A stretch of 64,000 bases of DNA. It comes from Sulfurirhabdus autotrophica (lineage in GTDB: Bacteria > Pseudomonadota > Gammaproteobacteria > Burkholderiales > SMCO01). This document shows, piece after piece, positions 44,585 through 58,263 of this stretch. A model generated the notes under the pieces. That model made no database searches, was not told the DNA's origin, and saw nothing but the letters and a program-made list of their open reading frames with translations. The position numbers and the translations under genes are program-made. Location: contig NZ_SMCO01000001.1 in the NCBI RefSeq assembly GCF_004346685.1, positions 124,001-188,000 of the forward strand, in the 5' to 3' direction. Every line of letters starts with the position of its first letter. The first letter of the stretch is position 1.

Positions 44585-46372
44585 TTAATAACCTAACGCT
44601 CTGGCACCCTGATAAAAAGCAAAGCTCAATATCCATGCTAAGCATAAAGGCCACACCACAGAAAACACGGTGAATCCCAAGCTTTTTGATTCGCTACGTA
44701 TGGTGGCGATGGTTGAAAGGCAAGGTGTGTAAATCAGGGTAAACAACATGAAACTATAAGCTTGAACCCAATCCAGTTGATGTGCCATCTGCCCCATCAG
44801 TGCTGTGCCATCCAATCCGTAGATTACTGCCAGTGAACCAATGACGATTTCCTTGGCAACAAAACCGAAAATCAGCGCGATGGCAAGTTGCTGATTAATG
44901 CCCAGCGGATCCAGAATAGGTGACATCCAGTGCCCAATCATACCGGCCCAGGTTTGTGCGCTGGCAGGTGCCACATCAGAAGGAAAATGGGTGAGTAACC
45001 AAACCAGTACGACACCGGCAATAATAAATTTACTGGCGCGATTCAGAAAATGACGAACCTCATGCCATCCGCGTAGCACCATCTGGCGTATAGTAGGGAA
45101 GCGATAGGGCGGCAATTCTAGAATAAAAGGTTCGGTATTCTTAAATCGCCCTTTGAAAATCAGTGCAGTAAGTAATGCTGTGCCAAAGCTGAATAAATAG
45201 AGACTGAATAATACCAAAGGTGCTGCTTTTGGCGCAAATAGCGCTGTGGTGATAAAAATAAATACCTGCAAACGAGCAGAGCATAACGAAAATGGAATCA
45301 CCAGCATGGACAGCAAGCGTAGAGGGCGAGAGCGCATCACACGGGTACCCATCAATGCAGGCACATTGCAGCCAAATCCCATTAATATCATAACAAAGCT
45401 GCGGCCATCCAGCCCCAGTTTTGACATCAAGGCATCCATCAGGAAAGCAGCTCGGGATAAATAGCCGGTATCTTCCACAATAGCCATAAACAGGAAGAAC
45501 AAAATAATAATAGGCACAAAGGCAGCTACAGTACTTACACCATTGTAAATACCATCAAGCAGCAGGCCATTAATCGGGCCGGGTAAACCACTAAAAAGCG
45601 GATCTAATGCATATTCCCTGAAACTGCCTAAAATCCAGGCAACACCTTCCTGGAATGGCGTGCCTAAAAAGAAGATTCCCTGGAAGAGCAAAAACATCAC
45701 CAGGAAGAAGATAGGTAAACCCAGCCAAGGATGTAACAAAGCATTATCGAGGCGCGCAGTCAGATTGTCTGACATTTGCACAGGAACCTGGACGGCACTT
45801 TTGAGCACGGATTCCATTGTGGATTCAATTTTAGCGTCCTGCGAAAGCATTTCGCGGATTTTGTCCAGTTTGACTGGTTTGCTGCTGCTGACAATTTTGG
45901 TAATGGCTTGATAGGCTTCTTTATAACCTAAGCCATATTTTGCGCTAAGCAATGCTACAGGCATCTCCAGCATTTCAGACAGTTTTTTAGTGTCAACGGT
46001 AATGCCAAATTTTTTGGCTTCGTCAGACATGTTTAACAACAGAATTGAGGGGAGATTTAACTGCTTTATTTGCAATACAAGGGAAAGTTGCCGCTCTATT
46101 TGAGACGTGTTCAGAATGATCAATACCTGATCGACGACATTATTTTCCAGGAAGTGCCTGACAACCTGCTCATCATCTGAAAATCCATGCAAGTCGTAAA
46201 TACCTGGTAGATCTACCAGTTCAACCATTTCTCCACCAAGCAGCACTTTTGCGCCTAGCAGATCAACAGTGATTCCGGGCCAGTTGCCAACTCTGGCAGA
46301 TGCACCCGTGATACGGTTAAAGAAAGTGGATTTGCCTGTATTAGGCATACCCAAAAGGGCAATTCTTTTCAT
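44585..46372 (-). CDS. feoB: Ferrous iron transporter FeoB
   Basis: 595 residues, shorter than E. coli (773) but within the range of short FeoB. The N-terminal G-domain has GMPNTGKSTFFNRITG (G1) at residue 8 and VDLPGIYDL (G3). The membrane part has two Gate motifs (GFGCNVPALMGTRVMRSRPLRLL, then FSLCSARLQVFIFIT). It takes up Fe2+ across the inner membrane. It lies 12 bases after feoA, and the pair is probably Fur-repressed. Confidence 0.96.
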   Translation of the reverse strand: MKRIALLGMPNTGKSTFFNRITGASARVGNWPGITVDLLGAKVLLGGEMVELVDLPGIYDLHGFSDDEQVVRHFLENNVVDQVLIILNTSQIERQLSLVLQIKQLNLPSILLLNMSDEAKKFGITVDTKKLSEMLEMPVALLSAKYGLGYKEAYQAITKIVSSSKPVKLDKIREMLSQDAKIESTMESVLKSAVQVPVQMSDNLTARLDNALLHPWLGLPIFFLVMFLLFQGIFFLGTPFQEGVAWILGSFREYALDPLFSGLPGPINGLLLDGIYNGVSTVAAFVPIIILFFLFMAIVEDTGYLSRAAFLMDALMSKLGLDGRSFVMILMGFGCNVPALMGTRVMRSRPLRLLSMLVIPFSLCSARLQVFIFITTALFAPKAAPLVLFSLYLFSFGTALLTALIFKGRFKNTEPFILELPPYRFPTIRQMVLRGWHEVRHFLNRASKFIIAGVVLVWLLTHFPSDVAPASAQTWAGMIGHWMSPILDPLGINQQLAIALIFGFVAKEIVIGSLAVIYGLDGTALMGQMAHQLDWVQAYSFMLFTLIYTPCLSTIATIRSESKSLGFTVFSVVWPLCLAWILSFAFYQGARALGY

Positions 46373-46384
46373 AGGGGATATTTA

Positions 46385-46621
46385 TTAAGGCAGAGGCTGA
46401 ATATCAATTTTATTGGCTTCAACTCTCCGTAGCATGACATCGGTAGTGCCTATGCGCACGTGCAAGGGACCAGAGAATCGGGCACCGCGAATGATGTCGA
46501 TTTTCTTTCCGATACGGAAACCTAGTGCTGAAAGACGATGGTAAAGATCTTCTTCAGTATTCAAAGCGGCAATGATGCCGGTTTCACCAGGTTTAAGCGC
46601 AGACAATTTTTGGGTGGTCAT
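46385..46621 (-). CDS. feoA: Ferrous iron transport accessory protein FeoA
   Basis: 78 residues with an SH3-like fold: LSALKPGETGIIAAL, LYHRLSALGFRIGKKIDIIRGARFSGPLHVRIGTTDVMLRR. A small cytoplasmic partner required for FeoB function. GAAGGTG lies upstream of the ATG. It is the first gene of feoAB and sits under a promoter overlapped by a Fur-type box. Confidence 0.95.
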   Translation of the reverse strand: MTTQKLSALKPGETGIIAALNTEEDLYHRLSALGFRIGKKIDIIRGARFSGPLHVRIGTTDVMLRRVEANKIDIQPLP

Positions 46622-46645
46622 TCAGCAGCACCTTCATGTTCATAG

Positions 46646-46666
46646 TAATGAGAATTATTCTTATTA
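46646..46666 (-). promoter_or_regulatory. Fur-type operator upstream of feoAB
   Basis: A 21-bp near-perfect palindrome: half sites TAATGAGAAT and ATTCTTATTA around a central T, with one asymmetric pair. It resembles the AATGATAAT-ATTATCATT style Fur box. It overlaps the -10 of the candidate feoAB promoter, so bound Fe-Fur would block transcription. Confidence 0.78.
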
Positions 46667-46691
46667 TGGCAATATTTATTTCTGTTTGCAA
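46663..46691 (-). promoter_or_regulatory. Candidate sigma-70 promoter of feoAB
   Basis: On the reverse strand: TTGCAA, 17 bases, CATAAT. Good hexamers at ideal spacing, about 40 bp before the feoA ATG and overlapping the Fur-type palindrome. Confidence 0.68.
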
Positions 46692-46863
46692 GCTTATTGT
46701 AGACATAAAGGTATTAAATAAACTACGGAATATTCCTTCATGGTTACATTGGGTACTCCTATAGGGTTACTTGTTTTAGTGAGTTGATGTAAAAATGAAC
46801 CAGCTAAGGCTAAAATTCCCAACAAGACTTCTGCTTTCATCCTTCACTGAATCATCAAATTAA

Positions 46864-49400
<2,537 letters not shown>

Positions 49401-49443
49401 TTCATATCATTATGTTGTTGTGTAAGATTTAAAGGAAAAATAA

Positions 49444-50730
<1,287 letters not shown>

Positions 50731-50731
50731 T

Positions 50732-51097
50732 ATGCGGTTATTGACGCTCATACTTGTTGCCTTGATTGCCTTGCTTCAATATTCTTTGTGGTTAGGTAAA
50801 GGCAGTTGGCTTCGGGTATGGGAAGTCGATCAGCAATTAAAGGCTCAAAAAGCGACGAATCAGAAGTTGCAGGCGCGCAATTCTTCCATGGATGCGGAAG
50901 TGCGCGACCTTAAACAGGGATATGATGCCATTGAAGAACGTGCGCGTTCTGAATTAGGTATGGTCAAGCAGGACGAGGTTTTTTTTCAGGTTCTGGATTC
51001 ATCAAAGCAAACCGGGCTTTCTGACAAAACGCCTTCTGAAAAACCGCTACCCCAACCACAGTTAGCTGTTCCAGCCCAACCCAAAACTAGTCGCTAA
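50732..51097 (+). CDS. ftsB: Cell division protein FtsB
   Basis: 121 residues. Short cytoplasmic start, one membrane helix (about 4-20), then a periplasmic coiled coil (about 32-70, [55 protein letters not shown]). This is the FtsB/DivIC pattern, including the RxELGMxKxxE motif. It forms the FtsQLB divisome complex. The Pro/Gln-rich tail is longer than in E. coli. The position after eno is diagnostic. Confidence 0.94.
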   Translation: MRLLTLILVALIALLQYSLWLGKGSWLRVWEVDQQLKAQKATNQKLQARNSSMDAEVRDLKQGYDAIEERARSELGMVKQDEVFFQVLDSSKQTGLSDKTPSEKPLPQPQLAVPAQPKTSR

Positions 51098-51365
51098 AGC
51101 ACTCCATTTTTCTGCTGGTCCCAGGCACAAGAAAGATTTCTATTTCAAACTTGTCCACTTCACGCATTAAGGCTTTCTCAAAGTGGTCCGGGTTTTCTAC
51201 ATTTTCGTATATTTCCATCCAAAGCAGTGGATCATCACGTTTTTTCAGTGTGCGACCCATAACGCCAGTCTGGCATTTAAGCCTTGCCTGCATACTGGAT
51301 ACCAAAGTTTCAAGTGTTGGCGTGTTGTCTGGGTCTACACGATAATAAACGTAATAATGCAACAT
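51087..51365 (-). CDS. DUF4936 family protein
   Basis: 92 residues. [63 protein letters not shown] matches DUF4936, a small betaproteobacterial family with a dimeric alpha/beta-barrel look. Function is unknown. It follows ygfZ closely (5 bases), and its end overlaps convergent ftsB by 11 bp. Confidence 0.8.
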   Translation of the reverse strand: MLHYYVYYRVDPDNTPTLETLVSSMQARLKCQTGVMGRTLKKRDDPLLWMEIYENVENPDHFEKALMREVDKFEIEIFLVPGTSRKMECFSD

Positions 51366-51370
51366 TAACT

Positions 51371-52402
51371 TTAAGGAAGGGCGTAAGGTAGCTGTTGAAG
51401 CTCAAGTGCCGGGCCATCAAGGGTCTTCCAGTGAATGGTTTCACTTGCAGCGCTACTGATTTGAATGACGGCAAGAAGGTCATATCCACCTTTTGGTGAA
51501 GGAAATACGTTAACAACCATTCCGGATGCTTGTCCTTCCATCTCAGGACTAAACAGGTCGTCACCCGCAGCAGGTGCTCCTGTATTGAGATGAGCTAAAT
51601 ACATGCGGCGCTTTAATTTTCCTAAATATTGTGTTCTCGCAACAATTTCTTGCCCTGGGTAGCAGCCTTTCTGAAAATTAACCCCGCCTATGACTTCATA
51701 GTTGACCATTTGTGGCACAAATTGCTCTTGCGTTGCAGTGGTAATGCGAGGGATTCCAGCCTGAATTTCATACCACTCCCAAGCAGCACTCCCAACAGGA
51801 GTGCATATTTTACTTAATGCATCCCATAAATTGGCTGCATTTTCCGGGATAGTAATAATTTCAAAACGATTACCCGGCAGGTTAATAATAGTGTCATCTC
51901 CGATGCGTATCACTTCCTGGGGAGTTTCAGGTACGTTCCCATAATGATTTTGCAATATCTCCTTGGCGTTGCTGCCTGCAATGCCCAATCGAATAGACAA
52001 ACCGCTGATATCAGTTACTTTTACTTTGGAACGCATAACGAACATACTGAGTCGTTTTTGTATGCTTTCCTGAAGTTCAACAGGCAATTGCATGATGTAG
52101 CCATGCTCATCATTCTGCCAGATCAGGAAATTAGCTAACATGCGGCCTTTTGGCGTACAGTAACTGCTATATTGGCTTTTACCTGAATTGACTTGACGAA
52201 TATCATTGGTTAACTGTCCCTGGAGAAATATTTGCGAGTCTTCTCCAGAAAAACTGATCAGTCCGAAGTCTGATAAGTCAATCAGTACGGCTCCCGATTG
52301 CAGGGATGCCATTTCTTTTATAGGATTGCCAAAGTTAACAACACAGTTAGCTTCTATTGAGGCACCGCAGTTCAATAAATGTTGTTGCCAAATTGAGTTC
52401 AT
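51371..52402 (-). CDS. ygfZ: tRNA-modifying / Fe-S maintenance protein YgfZ
   Basis: 343 residues, GcvT-like folate-binding protein. The family-defining Cys motif is present as FQKGCYPGQEIVARTQYLGKLKRRMYLA. YgfZ supports assembly or repair of certain Fe-S enzymes. The N-terminal part (VLIDLSDFGLISFSGEDSQIFLQGQLTNDIRQV, CTPKGRMLANFLIW) is typical. It is divergent from sdhC; the shared spacer holds a TATAAT and a 14-bp palindrome. Confidence 0.93.
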   Translation of the reverse strand: MNSIWQQHLLNCGASIEANCVVNFGNPIKEMASLQSGAVLIDLSDFGLISFSGEDSQIFLQGQLTNDIRQVNSGKSQYSSYCTPKGRMLANFLIWQNDEHGYIMQLPVELQESIQKRLSMFVMRSKVKVTDISGLSIRLGIAGSNAKEILQNHYGNVPETPQEVIRIGDDTIINLPGNRFEIITIPENAANLWDALSKICTPVGSAAWEWYEIQAGIPRITTATQEQFVPQMVNYEVIGGVNFQKGCYPGQEIVARTQYLGKLKRRMYLAHLNTGAPAAGDDLFSPEMEGQASGMVVNVFPSPKGGYDLLAVIQISSAASETIHWKTLDGPALELQQLPYALP

Positions 52403-52457
52403 AATTAATTAATTGAGTTAGATGGGTTGCACGAATACATGACCGGGATGAACGCGA

Positions 52458-52479
52458 TATAATGTCTTAGCATGCTAAG
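52458..52479 (+). promoter_or_regulatory. Candidate sdh promoter -10 and adjacent 14-bp palindrome
   Basis: A perfect TATAAT (52458-52463) is followed after two bases by CTTAGCATGCTAAG (52466-52479), a perfect palindrome that would cover the transcription start. The -35 is not obvious, which suggests an activator-dependent or regulated promoter. The sdhC ATG lies about 80 bp downstream. The palindrome is not one I recognise. Confidence 0.5.
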
Positions 52480-52557
52480 CTAACAGACGTTTTAATTCAC
52501 TGCAAGCTTGCGAATTTACTAACGTATTTCTCTTTGCCTAATTTTATAATAATTTGC

Positions 52558-52935
52558 ATGATAAAACAGCGACCAAAAAACCTGAATCTTTTAAAAATCA
52601 GATTGCCTGTTACTGGATTGGTCTCTATTTTACATCGGCTTAGTGGCGTCTTATTGTTTCTTTTAGTGCCTGGTATTTTATGGGCCTTTGAACTTTCTCT
52701 TGCATCTGAATACCAATTTCAGGCACTTTTCAGCGTTTCTGATTACACCCCTATATTAAAACTGATTTTATTATTTTTACTATGGGGATTTTTTCACCAT
52801 CTTTTTGCTGGTGTGCGTCATCTGTTTTTGGATATTCACTGGGGAATTTCTTTGACCCATTCTCGTTTAACTGCGAAATTTATCATGATATTTAGTTTGT
52901 TTATAACATTTCTACTAGGGTTTTTTCTGTGGTGA
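52558..52935 (+). CDS. sdhC: Succinate dehydrogenase cytochrome b556 subunit
   Basis: 125 residues, three membrane helices. Signature RLPVTGLVSILHRLSGVLLFLLVPG near the N-terminus, and HHLFAGVRHLFLDIHWG with the haem-ligand His. It anchors SdhAB to the inner membrane and binds quinone. ATG 52558 is chosen: it gives the usual short N-terminus, and the upstream TTG at 52534 would only add hydrophobic residues. It overlaps sdhD. Confidence 0.93.
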   Translation: MIKQRPKNLNLLKIRLPVTGLVSILHRLSGVLLFLLVPGILWAFELSLASEYQFQALFSVSDYTPILKLILLFLLWGFFHHLFAGVRHLFLDIHWGISLTHSRLTAKFIMIFSLFITFLLGFFLW

Positions 52936-53276
52936 GCCGTGTAGTCAGTGGTGCGCGATATGGGTTGAGAGATTGGCTTATGCAACGTATAGCTGCTGTT
53001 ATTTTATTGATATACAGTCTATTCGTTTTGGGTTTCATTATTCTGAATATGCCCATAAGTTTCACCAGCTGGCATGCGTTTTTTACACATGTCTGGATGC
53101 GGTTTTTCACGTTACTTTCTTTTATAGCGTTGTATTTGCACGCTTGGGTGGGCATTCGCAATGTTTTGATGGATTATGTTCATTCGACTGCAATCCGTTT
53201 GATCCTGCATGGAAGCGTTATTGTCGCGCTTGTTATTTATTTTATCTGGACGGTACAAATTTTATGGGGAAAATAA
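52932..53276 (+). CDS. sdhD: Succinate dehydrogenase hydrophobic membrane anchor subunit
   Basis: 114 residues, three membrane helices. The [28 protein letters not shown] opening and [29 protein letters not shown], with a haem-region His, are typical of SdhD. GTG 52932 overlaps the sdhC stop (GTGA), implying translational coupling. Confidence 0.93.
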   Translation: MSRVVSGARYGLRDWLMQRIAAVILLIYSLFVLGFIILNMPISFTSWHAFFTHVWMRFFTLLSFIALYLHAWVGIRNVLMDYVHSTAIRLILHGSVIVALVIYFIWTVQILWGK

Positions 53277-53280
53277 TTCC

Positions 53281-55044
53281 ATGAATATCCCCAAGAGAAC
53301 ATTTGACGCATTGGTGATTGGTGCAGGCGGGGGAGGGTTGCGCGCCGCTTTGCAGTTGTCCGATGCTGATTATCAGGTAGCTGTAGTGTCCAAGGTTTTT
53401 CCTACACGATCTCATACGGTTGCTGCTCAGGGTGGCATCAATGCCGCGTTGGGAAATGTCACGCCAGATAACTGGCACTGGCATATGTATGACACCATAA
53501 AAGGCTCGGATTACCTGGGTGATCAGGATGCGATTGAATACATGTGCCGGGCAGCGGCTCAGTTGGTATATGAACTGGAACATTATGGCGTGCCATTTTC
53601 CCGCCTGGATAACGGCAAAATCTATCAACGCCCTTTTGGTGGTCAATCCATTGAATTCGGCAAGTCACAGGCAACGCGAACTTGTGCCGCAGCGGACCGA
53701 ACTGGCCATGCAATGCTGCATGCCCTATACCAACAAAACATGCGCGCCAGAACCCATTTTTTTGATGAATTCTATGCAATCGACCTGATAAAAGATAAAG
53801 ACGGTTATGTGTTAGGTGTGCTAGCAATTGAGATAGAGACCGGTGAACCCTTATTGATTGAAGCCCGTACTACTTTACTGGCAACCGGTGGCGCAGCCAG
53901 AATTTTCCGCACTTCAACCAACGCTTTAATTAATACAGGCGATGGTTTGGGAATGGCGTTGCGTGCTGGTGTCCCTTTGCAGGATATGGAGTTCTTTCAG
54001 TTCCATCCCACCGGGATTGCAGAAGTGGGTAGCCTGATGTCCGAAGCTGCACGAGGAGAGGGCGGCTATCTGTTGAACAGCGAAGGCGAGCGTTTTATGG
54101 AGCGCTATGCCCCCAATGCCAAAGATCTTGCCAGCAGGGATGTGGTGAGCAGGGCTATTGCCACTGAAATCAGAGAGGGGCGTGGTTGTGGTAAGAATAA
54201 AGACCACATCTTATTGAAAATGGACCATCTTGGTGCAGAACTGATTATGCAGCGTTTGCCAGGTATACGCGATCTGGCTATGCGCTTTGCCCATGTTGAT
54301 CCTATTGAAAACCTTGTGCCTGTTTTCCCTACTGCCCATTACATGATGGGAGGAATTCCGACGAACCGCTTTGCTCAAGTAGTTACACCTGCACAGTTTG
54401 GCCCTGAAGAACCCGTTCCTGGGCTTTATGCCGTAGGCGAGTGCGCATGCGTTTCTGTACATGGTGCAAACCGGCTTGGTGGCAATTCGTTGCTGGATAT
54501 TCTGGTCTTTGGTCGTGCTGCAGGTAATCATATGCTGGAATACCTGCAAGAAAATCCCTATCCAAGAGAAATGCCTGTTGATGCCATGGAACCGGCTTTG
54601 CAACGGTTACTGCGTTGGGAAAAAACCGGTGATGGAGAGAGTGTTCATACCATCCGTGAAGCAATGCAAAAGGTAATGGAAGATTACTGTGGTGTTTTTC
54701 GCACTAGTGAAGTGTTAAAAGAAGGTATTACCAAAATAAAAGCCTTACATGAAAGACTTCAGCATGCTGTGTTGCATGATCAAAGTAAAGTTTTCAATAC
54801 GGCTCGTATCGAAGCTCTGGAACTGGAAAATATGATGGAAATCGCGTTGGCGACGATTATTTCTGCAGAAGCACGCCAGGAGAGCAGGGGGGCGCATTCG
54901 CGAATTGATTTCCCTGAACGCGATGATGATAAATGGTTGAAGCATTCTTTGTATTTCAAAGAGGGTCGACGCATGGACTATAAACCGGTGCGACTGAAGC
55001 CATTAACGGTGGAAACATTTATTCCAAAACCTCGGGTTTATTAG
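53281..55044 (+). CDS. sdhA: Succinate dehydrogenase flavoprotein subunit
   Basis: 587 residues. Oxidises succinate to fumarate. FAD-binding [15 protein letters not shown], the covalent-FAD His in [18 protein letters not shown], the substrate region [27 protein letters not shown], and [23 protein letters not shown] are all present. ATG 53281 is chosen because it gives the normal N-terminus and lies downstream of the sdhD stop. Confidence 0.98.
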   Translation: MNIPKRTFDALVIGAGGGGLRAALQLSDADYQVAVVSKVFPTRSHTVAAQGGINAALGNVTPDNWHWHMYDTIKGSDYLGDQDAIEYMCRAAAQLVYELEHYGVPFSRLDNGKIYQRPFGGQSIEFGKSQATRTCAAADRTGHAMLHALYQQNMRARTHFFDEFYAIDLIKDKDGYVLGVLAIEIETGEPLLIEARTTLLATGGAARIFRTSTNALINTGDGLGMALRAGVPLQDMEFFQFHPTGIAEVGSLMSEAARGEGGYLLNSEGERFMERYAPNAKDLASRDVVSRAIATEIREGRGCGKNKDHILLKMDHLGAELIMQRLPGIRDLAMRFAHVDPIENLVPVFPTAHYMMGGIPTNRFAQVVTPAQFGPEEPVPGLYAVGECACVSVHGANRLGGNSLLDILVFGRAAGNHMLEYLQENPYPREMPVDAMEPALQRLLRWEKTGDGESVHTIREAMQKVMEDYCGVFRTSEVLKEGITKIKALHERLQHAVLHDQSKVFNTARIEALELENMMEIALATIISAEARQESRGAHSRIDFPERDDDKWLKHSLYFKEGRRMDYKPVRLKPLTVETFIPKPRVY

Positions 55045-55052
55045 GAGATCGC

Positions 55053-55748
55053 ATGCGTTTCTCAATTTACCGCTACAACCCGGAATCTGATCAAGAGCCC
55101 TACATGCAGGACTATGATCTGGACATCGACCCAGAGGGGAAGATGTTGCTGGATGCCATTCTGCTGATTAAAACCATAGATGAAACATTGAGCATGCGCG
55201 CTTCTTGCAAAGAGGGAGTCTGCGGTTCAGATGCGCTCAATATTAATGGTCGAAATGGTCTGGCCTGCATTACGCCACTCGGAAGCTTGCAGGAGCCTGT
55301 TGTGTTGCGTCCGCTGCCAGGCGTCCCAATCATTCGTGATTTAGTAGTAGATCTCAGTCAGTTTTATAAACAGTATCGAGCAATCAAGCCCTATCTGATC
55401 AACCAGGATCCTCAGCCGGAAATTGAGCGTCTACAAAGCCCGGAAGATAGAAAAGAGCTGGATGGTCTTTACGAGTGTATTTTGTGCGCATGTTGCACGA
55501 CTTCATGTCCTTCATTCTGGTGGAATCCAGATAAGTTTCTGGGGCCGGCTGCGCTACTCCAGTCTTACCGTTTTATTGCCGATACTCGCGATCATGCAGC
55601 AAATGAACGTCTGGATTACTTGGAAGATCCATATCGACTGTTTCGTTGCCATACTATTATGAATTGTGTTGATGTATGTCCCAAAGGACTGAACCCTACC
55701 TTGGCAATTGGTAAAATTAAATCACTGCTGGTCAAACGCAGCGTATGA
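55053..55748 (+). CDS. sdhB: Succinate dehydrogenase iron-sulfur subunit
   Basis: 231 residues. Carries three Fe-S clusters: the N-terminal 2Fe-2S site (RASCKEGVCGSDALNINGRNGLACIT), and the C-terminal 4Fe-4S and 3Fe-4S sites (YECILCACCTTSCPSFWWNPD, then FRCHTIMNCVDVCPKGLNP). SD AGGAGA upstream. It overlaps sdhE by four bases. Confidence 0.98.
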   Translation: MRFSIYRYNPESDQEPYMQDYDLDIDPEGKMLLDAILLIKTIDETLSMRASCKEGVCGSDALNINGRNGLACITPLGSLQEPVVLRPLPGVPIIRDLVVDLSQFYKQYRAIKPYLINQDPQPEIERLQSPEDRKELDGLYECILCACCTTSCPSFWWNPDKFLGPAALLQSYRFIADTRDHAANERLDYLEDPYRLFRCHTIMNCVDVCPKGLNPTLAIGKIKSLLVKRSV

Positions 55749-55981
55749 CGATTGAACTAAACCGGTTGCGTTGGCGTTGTCGACGTGGCTTGCTGGAGCT
55801 CGATATTGTGCTTGAGCGGTTTATTGAGCATCATTATTCCAGCCTCTCGGAATTGGAAAAAGCTTCCTTTATTGAATTGCTAACTGAAGCTGATAATGAC
55901 TTATGGGAGTTGATTTCTGGCGTAAATGCTGTTAGTGCAAGTTACAACGGGCGCGTATTGTCTTTGCTGCGACAATGCTGA
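55745..55981 (+). CDS. sdhE: FAD assembly factor SdhE
   Basis: 78 residues. Helps covalent flavinylation of SdhA. The conserved RGxxE motif is seen in RWRCRRGLLELDIVLERF, with ADNDLWELISG near the C-terminus. The start overlaps sdhB and the end overlaps the ygfX-like gene, so it is a coupled part of the sdh operon. Confidence 0.95.
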   Translation: MTIELNRLRWRCRRGLLELDIVLERFIEHHYSSLSELEKASFIELLTEADNDLWELISGVNAVSASYNGRVLSLLRQC

Positions 55982-56418
55982 ACATCAATTTAAAACAGTC
56001 CAGAATACTTGCCCTGATGCTGCTGTTTATGCATAGCTTTTGTATTTTACTGGTTTGGCTTATGCCCTTACCGTTTTGGGTTAAGCTGACAGGTAGTTTG
56101 ATATTGATAGTTAGCGCAGCTTTTTATCTCCAGCGGGATGCTCTACTTACGTTTCCTCAATCAATTGTCGCGTTACAAGTGGATTCTGATTGCCGCAGCG
56201 AAATTCAAAGCAAGCAAGGTGATCGGATTACGGCAGAATTAATGGGGACAAGTTTTGTAGCTCCCTATCTGACTGTTCTCAATTTCAAAACAGCTGAAAA
56301 AAGGTTCGCACAGCATGTTGTAATTTTTCCAGATGCTATCAATAGGGAAGATTTTCGTCAGTTGCGGGTACTGCTCAGGTGGAAATGCAATCAATTTCCA
56401 CCTGAAAAAGGCTCTTAA
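55975..56418 (+). CDS. YgfX-like (CptA) membrane protein
   Basis: 147 residues. Two membrane helices (about 10-30 and 34-51) precede a cytoplasmic beta-rich part ([40 protein letters not shown], then [22 protein letters not shown]). This is the layout of YgfX, which is encoded directly after sdhE in enterics. Published roles (toxin partner of SdhE) are debated. The call rests on layout plus position. Confidence 0.72.
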   Translation: MLNINLKQSRILALMLLFMHSFCILLVWLMPLPFWVKLTGSLILIVSAAFYLQRDALLTFPQSIVALQVDSDCRSEIQSKQGDRITAELMGTSFVAPYLTVLNFKTAEKRFAQHVVIFPDAINREDFRQLRVLLRWKCNQFPPEKGS

Positions 56419-57992
56419 ATCTGAGGCTGCAACACCGTATTTTCTGCGTGTGGCAACATAGCTGGATAATCCCGGCTAAAATGCAGACCACGGCTTTCAT
56501 GGCGTGCCATAGCGCAACGAACAATCAGGTCGGCTGTTAATACCAGGTTACGTAACTCGATTAAATCGTTACTTACGCGAAAGTTTTGGTAATATTCATC
56601 AATCTCTTCAGTCAGTAATTTAATACGGTGCTGAGCGCGTTGCAGCCGCTTGTTAGTTCGCACAATACCAACATAATCCCACATGAAACGGCGCAACTCG
56701 CCCCAGTTGTGCGCAATAACAATTTCTTCGTCTGCGTCTGTTACACGGCTTTCATCCCACTCTGGCAGGAATTGTTCAGAAACTTTATCCTGATTTAAAA
56801 TATCCTGAGCGGCAGCCTTTGCGAAAACAATACATTCCAGCAAGGAATTACTCGCCAATCGGTTGGCGCCGTGAAGACCTGTTTGTGCCACTTCGCCTAC
56901 AGCGTAAAGATTGGTAATATCCGTTCGGGCCTGTAAGTCCGTCATTATGCCGCCACAACTGTAGTGAGCCGCCGGAACCACTGGAATGGGTTCGCGGGTA
57001 ATATCAATTCCCAGCTCCAGGCAGCGCGCATAAATATTGGGGAAATGGCTGATCAGAAAATCAGCGGGTTTATGGGATATATCCAGATAAACACAATCCA
57101 GACCACGTTTTTTCATTTCAAAGTCTATGGCACGCGCAACAACATCCCGGGGGGCCAATTCAGCACGTTCATCATGGTCTGGCATAAAACGGTTACCATC
57201 CGGTAACTTTAACAATCCACCTTCACCGCGAACGGCTTCAGTAATCAGAAAGGATTTGGCGTGAGGATGGTATAAGCAAGTAGGATGAAATTGAACGAAT
57301 TCCATATTGGCGACACGGCACCCCGCACGCCAGCCCATGGCAACGCCATCGCCAGCTGCTACATCAGGGTTCGTGGTGTAGAGATAGACTTTACCCGCAC
57401 CACCAGTAGCCAAAATTGTGTTTTGAGCTGAAAATGTTTTGACGGTACCTGTGCTTGTATCCAGTACATAAACACCATAACAGCGATTGTCGTCTAACCC
57501 TAGTTTTTTGCCGGTGATGAGATCGATCGCAATATGTTGTTCAAATACGGTGATATTTGAGTGAGCTAATATTTTTTCGGAAAGGGTTTCCTGAATGGCT
57601 CGGCCAGTTGCGTCAGCTGCGTGAATAATGCGGCGTTGACTGTGCCCTCCTTCACGAGTCAGGTGGTAACCGGTCGGGTTGGTTTCATCTTTGGTAAAGG
57701 GAACTTCCTGGCTGATTAGCCAGTTTACGGCTTCTTTGCCATGCTCCGCAACATAGCGCGTGACGTTTTCATCGCATAATCCTGCACCTGAAATAATTGT
57801 ATCGTGAATGTGTTCATCAATAGAGTCTCCGTTCCCAAGAACAGCTGCAATGCCGCCCTGCGCCCAGCTACTGGCTCCATCCAGCAAGTTTTTTTTGGTA
57901 ATCAGAGCAACACGCTGGTGATCAGCCAGATGCAACGCCAATGTAAAACCTGCCAGTCCGCTACCAATGATGATGACGTCAAAACGAAACAC
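56415..57992 (-). CDS. nadB: L-aspartate oxidase
   Basis: 525 residues. First enzyme of de novo NAD synthesis: aspartate to iminoaspartate, FAD-dependent. [21 protein letters not shown] (FAD), [54 protein letters not shown], and [23 protein letters not shown]. The GTG at 57990-57992 is chosen over ATG 58022 because GGGAG sits six bases upstream and [10 protein letters not shown] is the natural start. Convergent with ygfX (4-bp overlap). Confidence 0.95.
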   Translation of the reverse strand: MFRFDVIIIGSGLAGFTLALHLADHQRVALITKKNLLDGASSWAQGGIAAVLGNGDSIDEHIHDTIISGAGLCDENVTRYVAEHGKEAVNWLISQEVPFTKDETNPTGYHLTREGGHSQRRIIHAADATGRAIQETLSEKILAHSNITVFEQHIAIDLITGKKLGLDDNRCYGVYVLDTSTGTVKTFSAQNTILATGGAGKVYLYTTNPDVAAGDGVAMGWRAGCRVANMEFVQFHPTCLYHPHAKSFLITEAVRGEGGLLKLPDGNRFMPDHDERAELAPRDVVARAIDFEMKKRGLDCVYLDISHKPADFLISHFPNIYARCLELGIDITREPIPVVPAAHYSCGGIMTDLQARTDITNLYAVGEVAQTGLHGANRLASNSLLECIVFAKAAAQDILNQDKVSEQFLPEWDESRVTDADEEIVIAHNWGELRRFMWDYVGIVRTNKRLQRAQHRIKLLTEEIDEYYQNFRVSNDLIELRNLVLTADLIVRCAMARHESRGLHFSRDYPAMLPHAENTVLQPQI

Positions 57993-58112
57993 AAAATACT
58001 CCCATAAGTCATGTGGCATCAATCATATCAGACACAAGGATGCTCGGGCATGTACTGGTTAAATTATTTATCCTCCTTGAAATGCATTTTTATAAATTTC
58101 ATTTCAAAGAAG

Positions 58113-58140
58113 TGAACTATCAATTATTACCGCTGTCTTT
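58113..58140 (+). promoter_or_regulatory. Candidate sigma-E promoter upstream of rpoE
   Basis: TGAACTA, 16 bases, TCTTT resembles the GGAACTT-N16-TCTAA sigma-E consensus with correct spacing. Autoregulation of rpoE is established in enterics; here the match is only moderate. It lies about 125 bp before the ATG. Confidence 0.35.
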
Positions 58141-58263
58141 AGCTTAGTAAGAAGGATGCGTTCCCTGATCAGCGCCTTGCAGCTATACTATTCGTAAGTT
58201 GCATATATATGTAGCTTGGGTGCTTATTAATTCATACAAACAAAATTCAGGGAAAAACCCCGC

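Noticed and set aside
44585-46372. FeoB as a truncated pseudogene because it is about 180 residues shorter than E. coli FeoB
   Set aside because: G-domain and both Gate motifs are intact, with a natural stop; many FeoB proteins are of this length.
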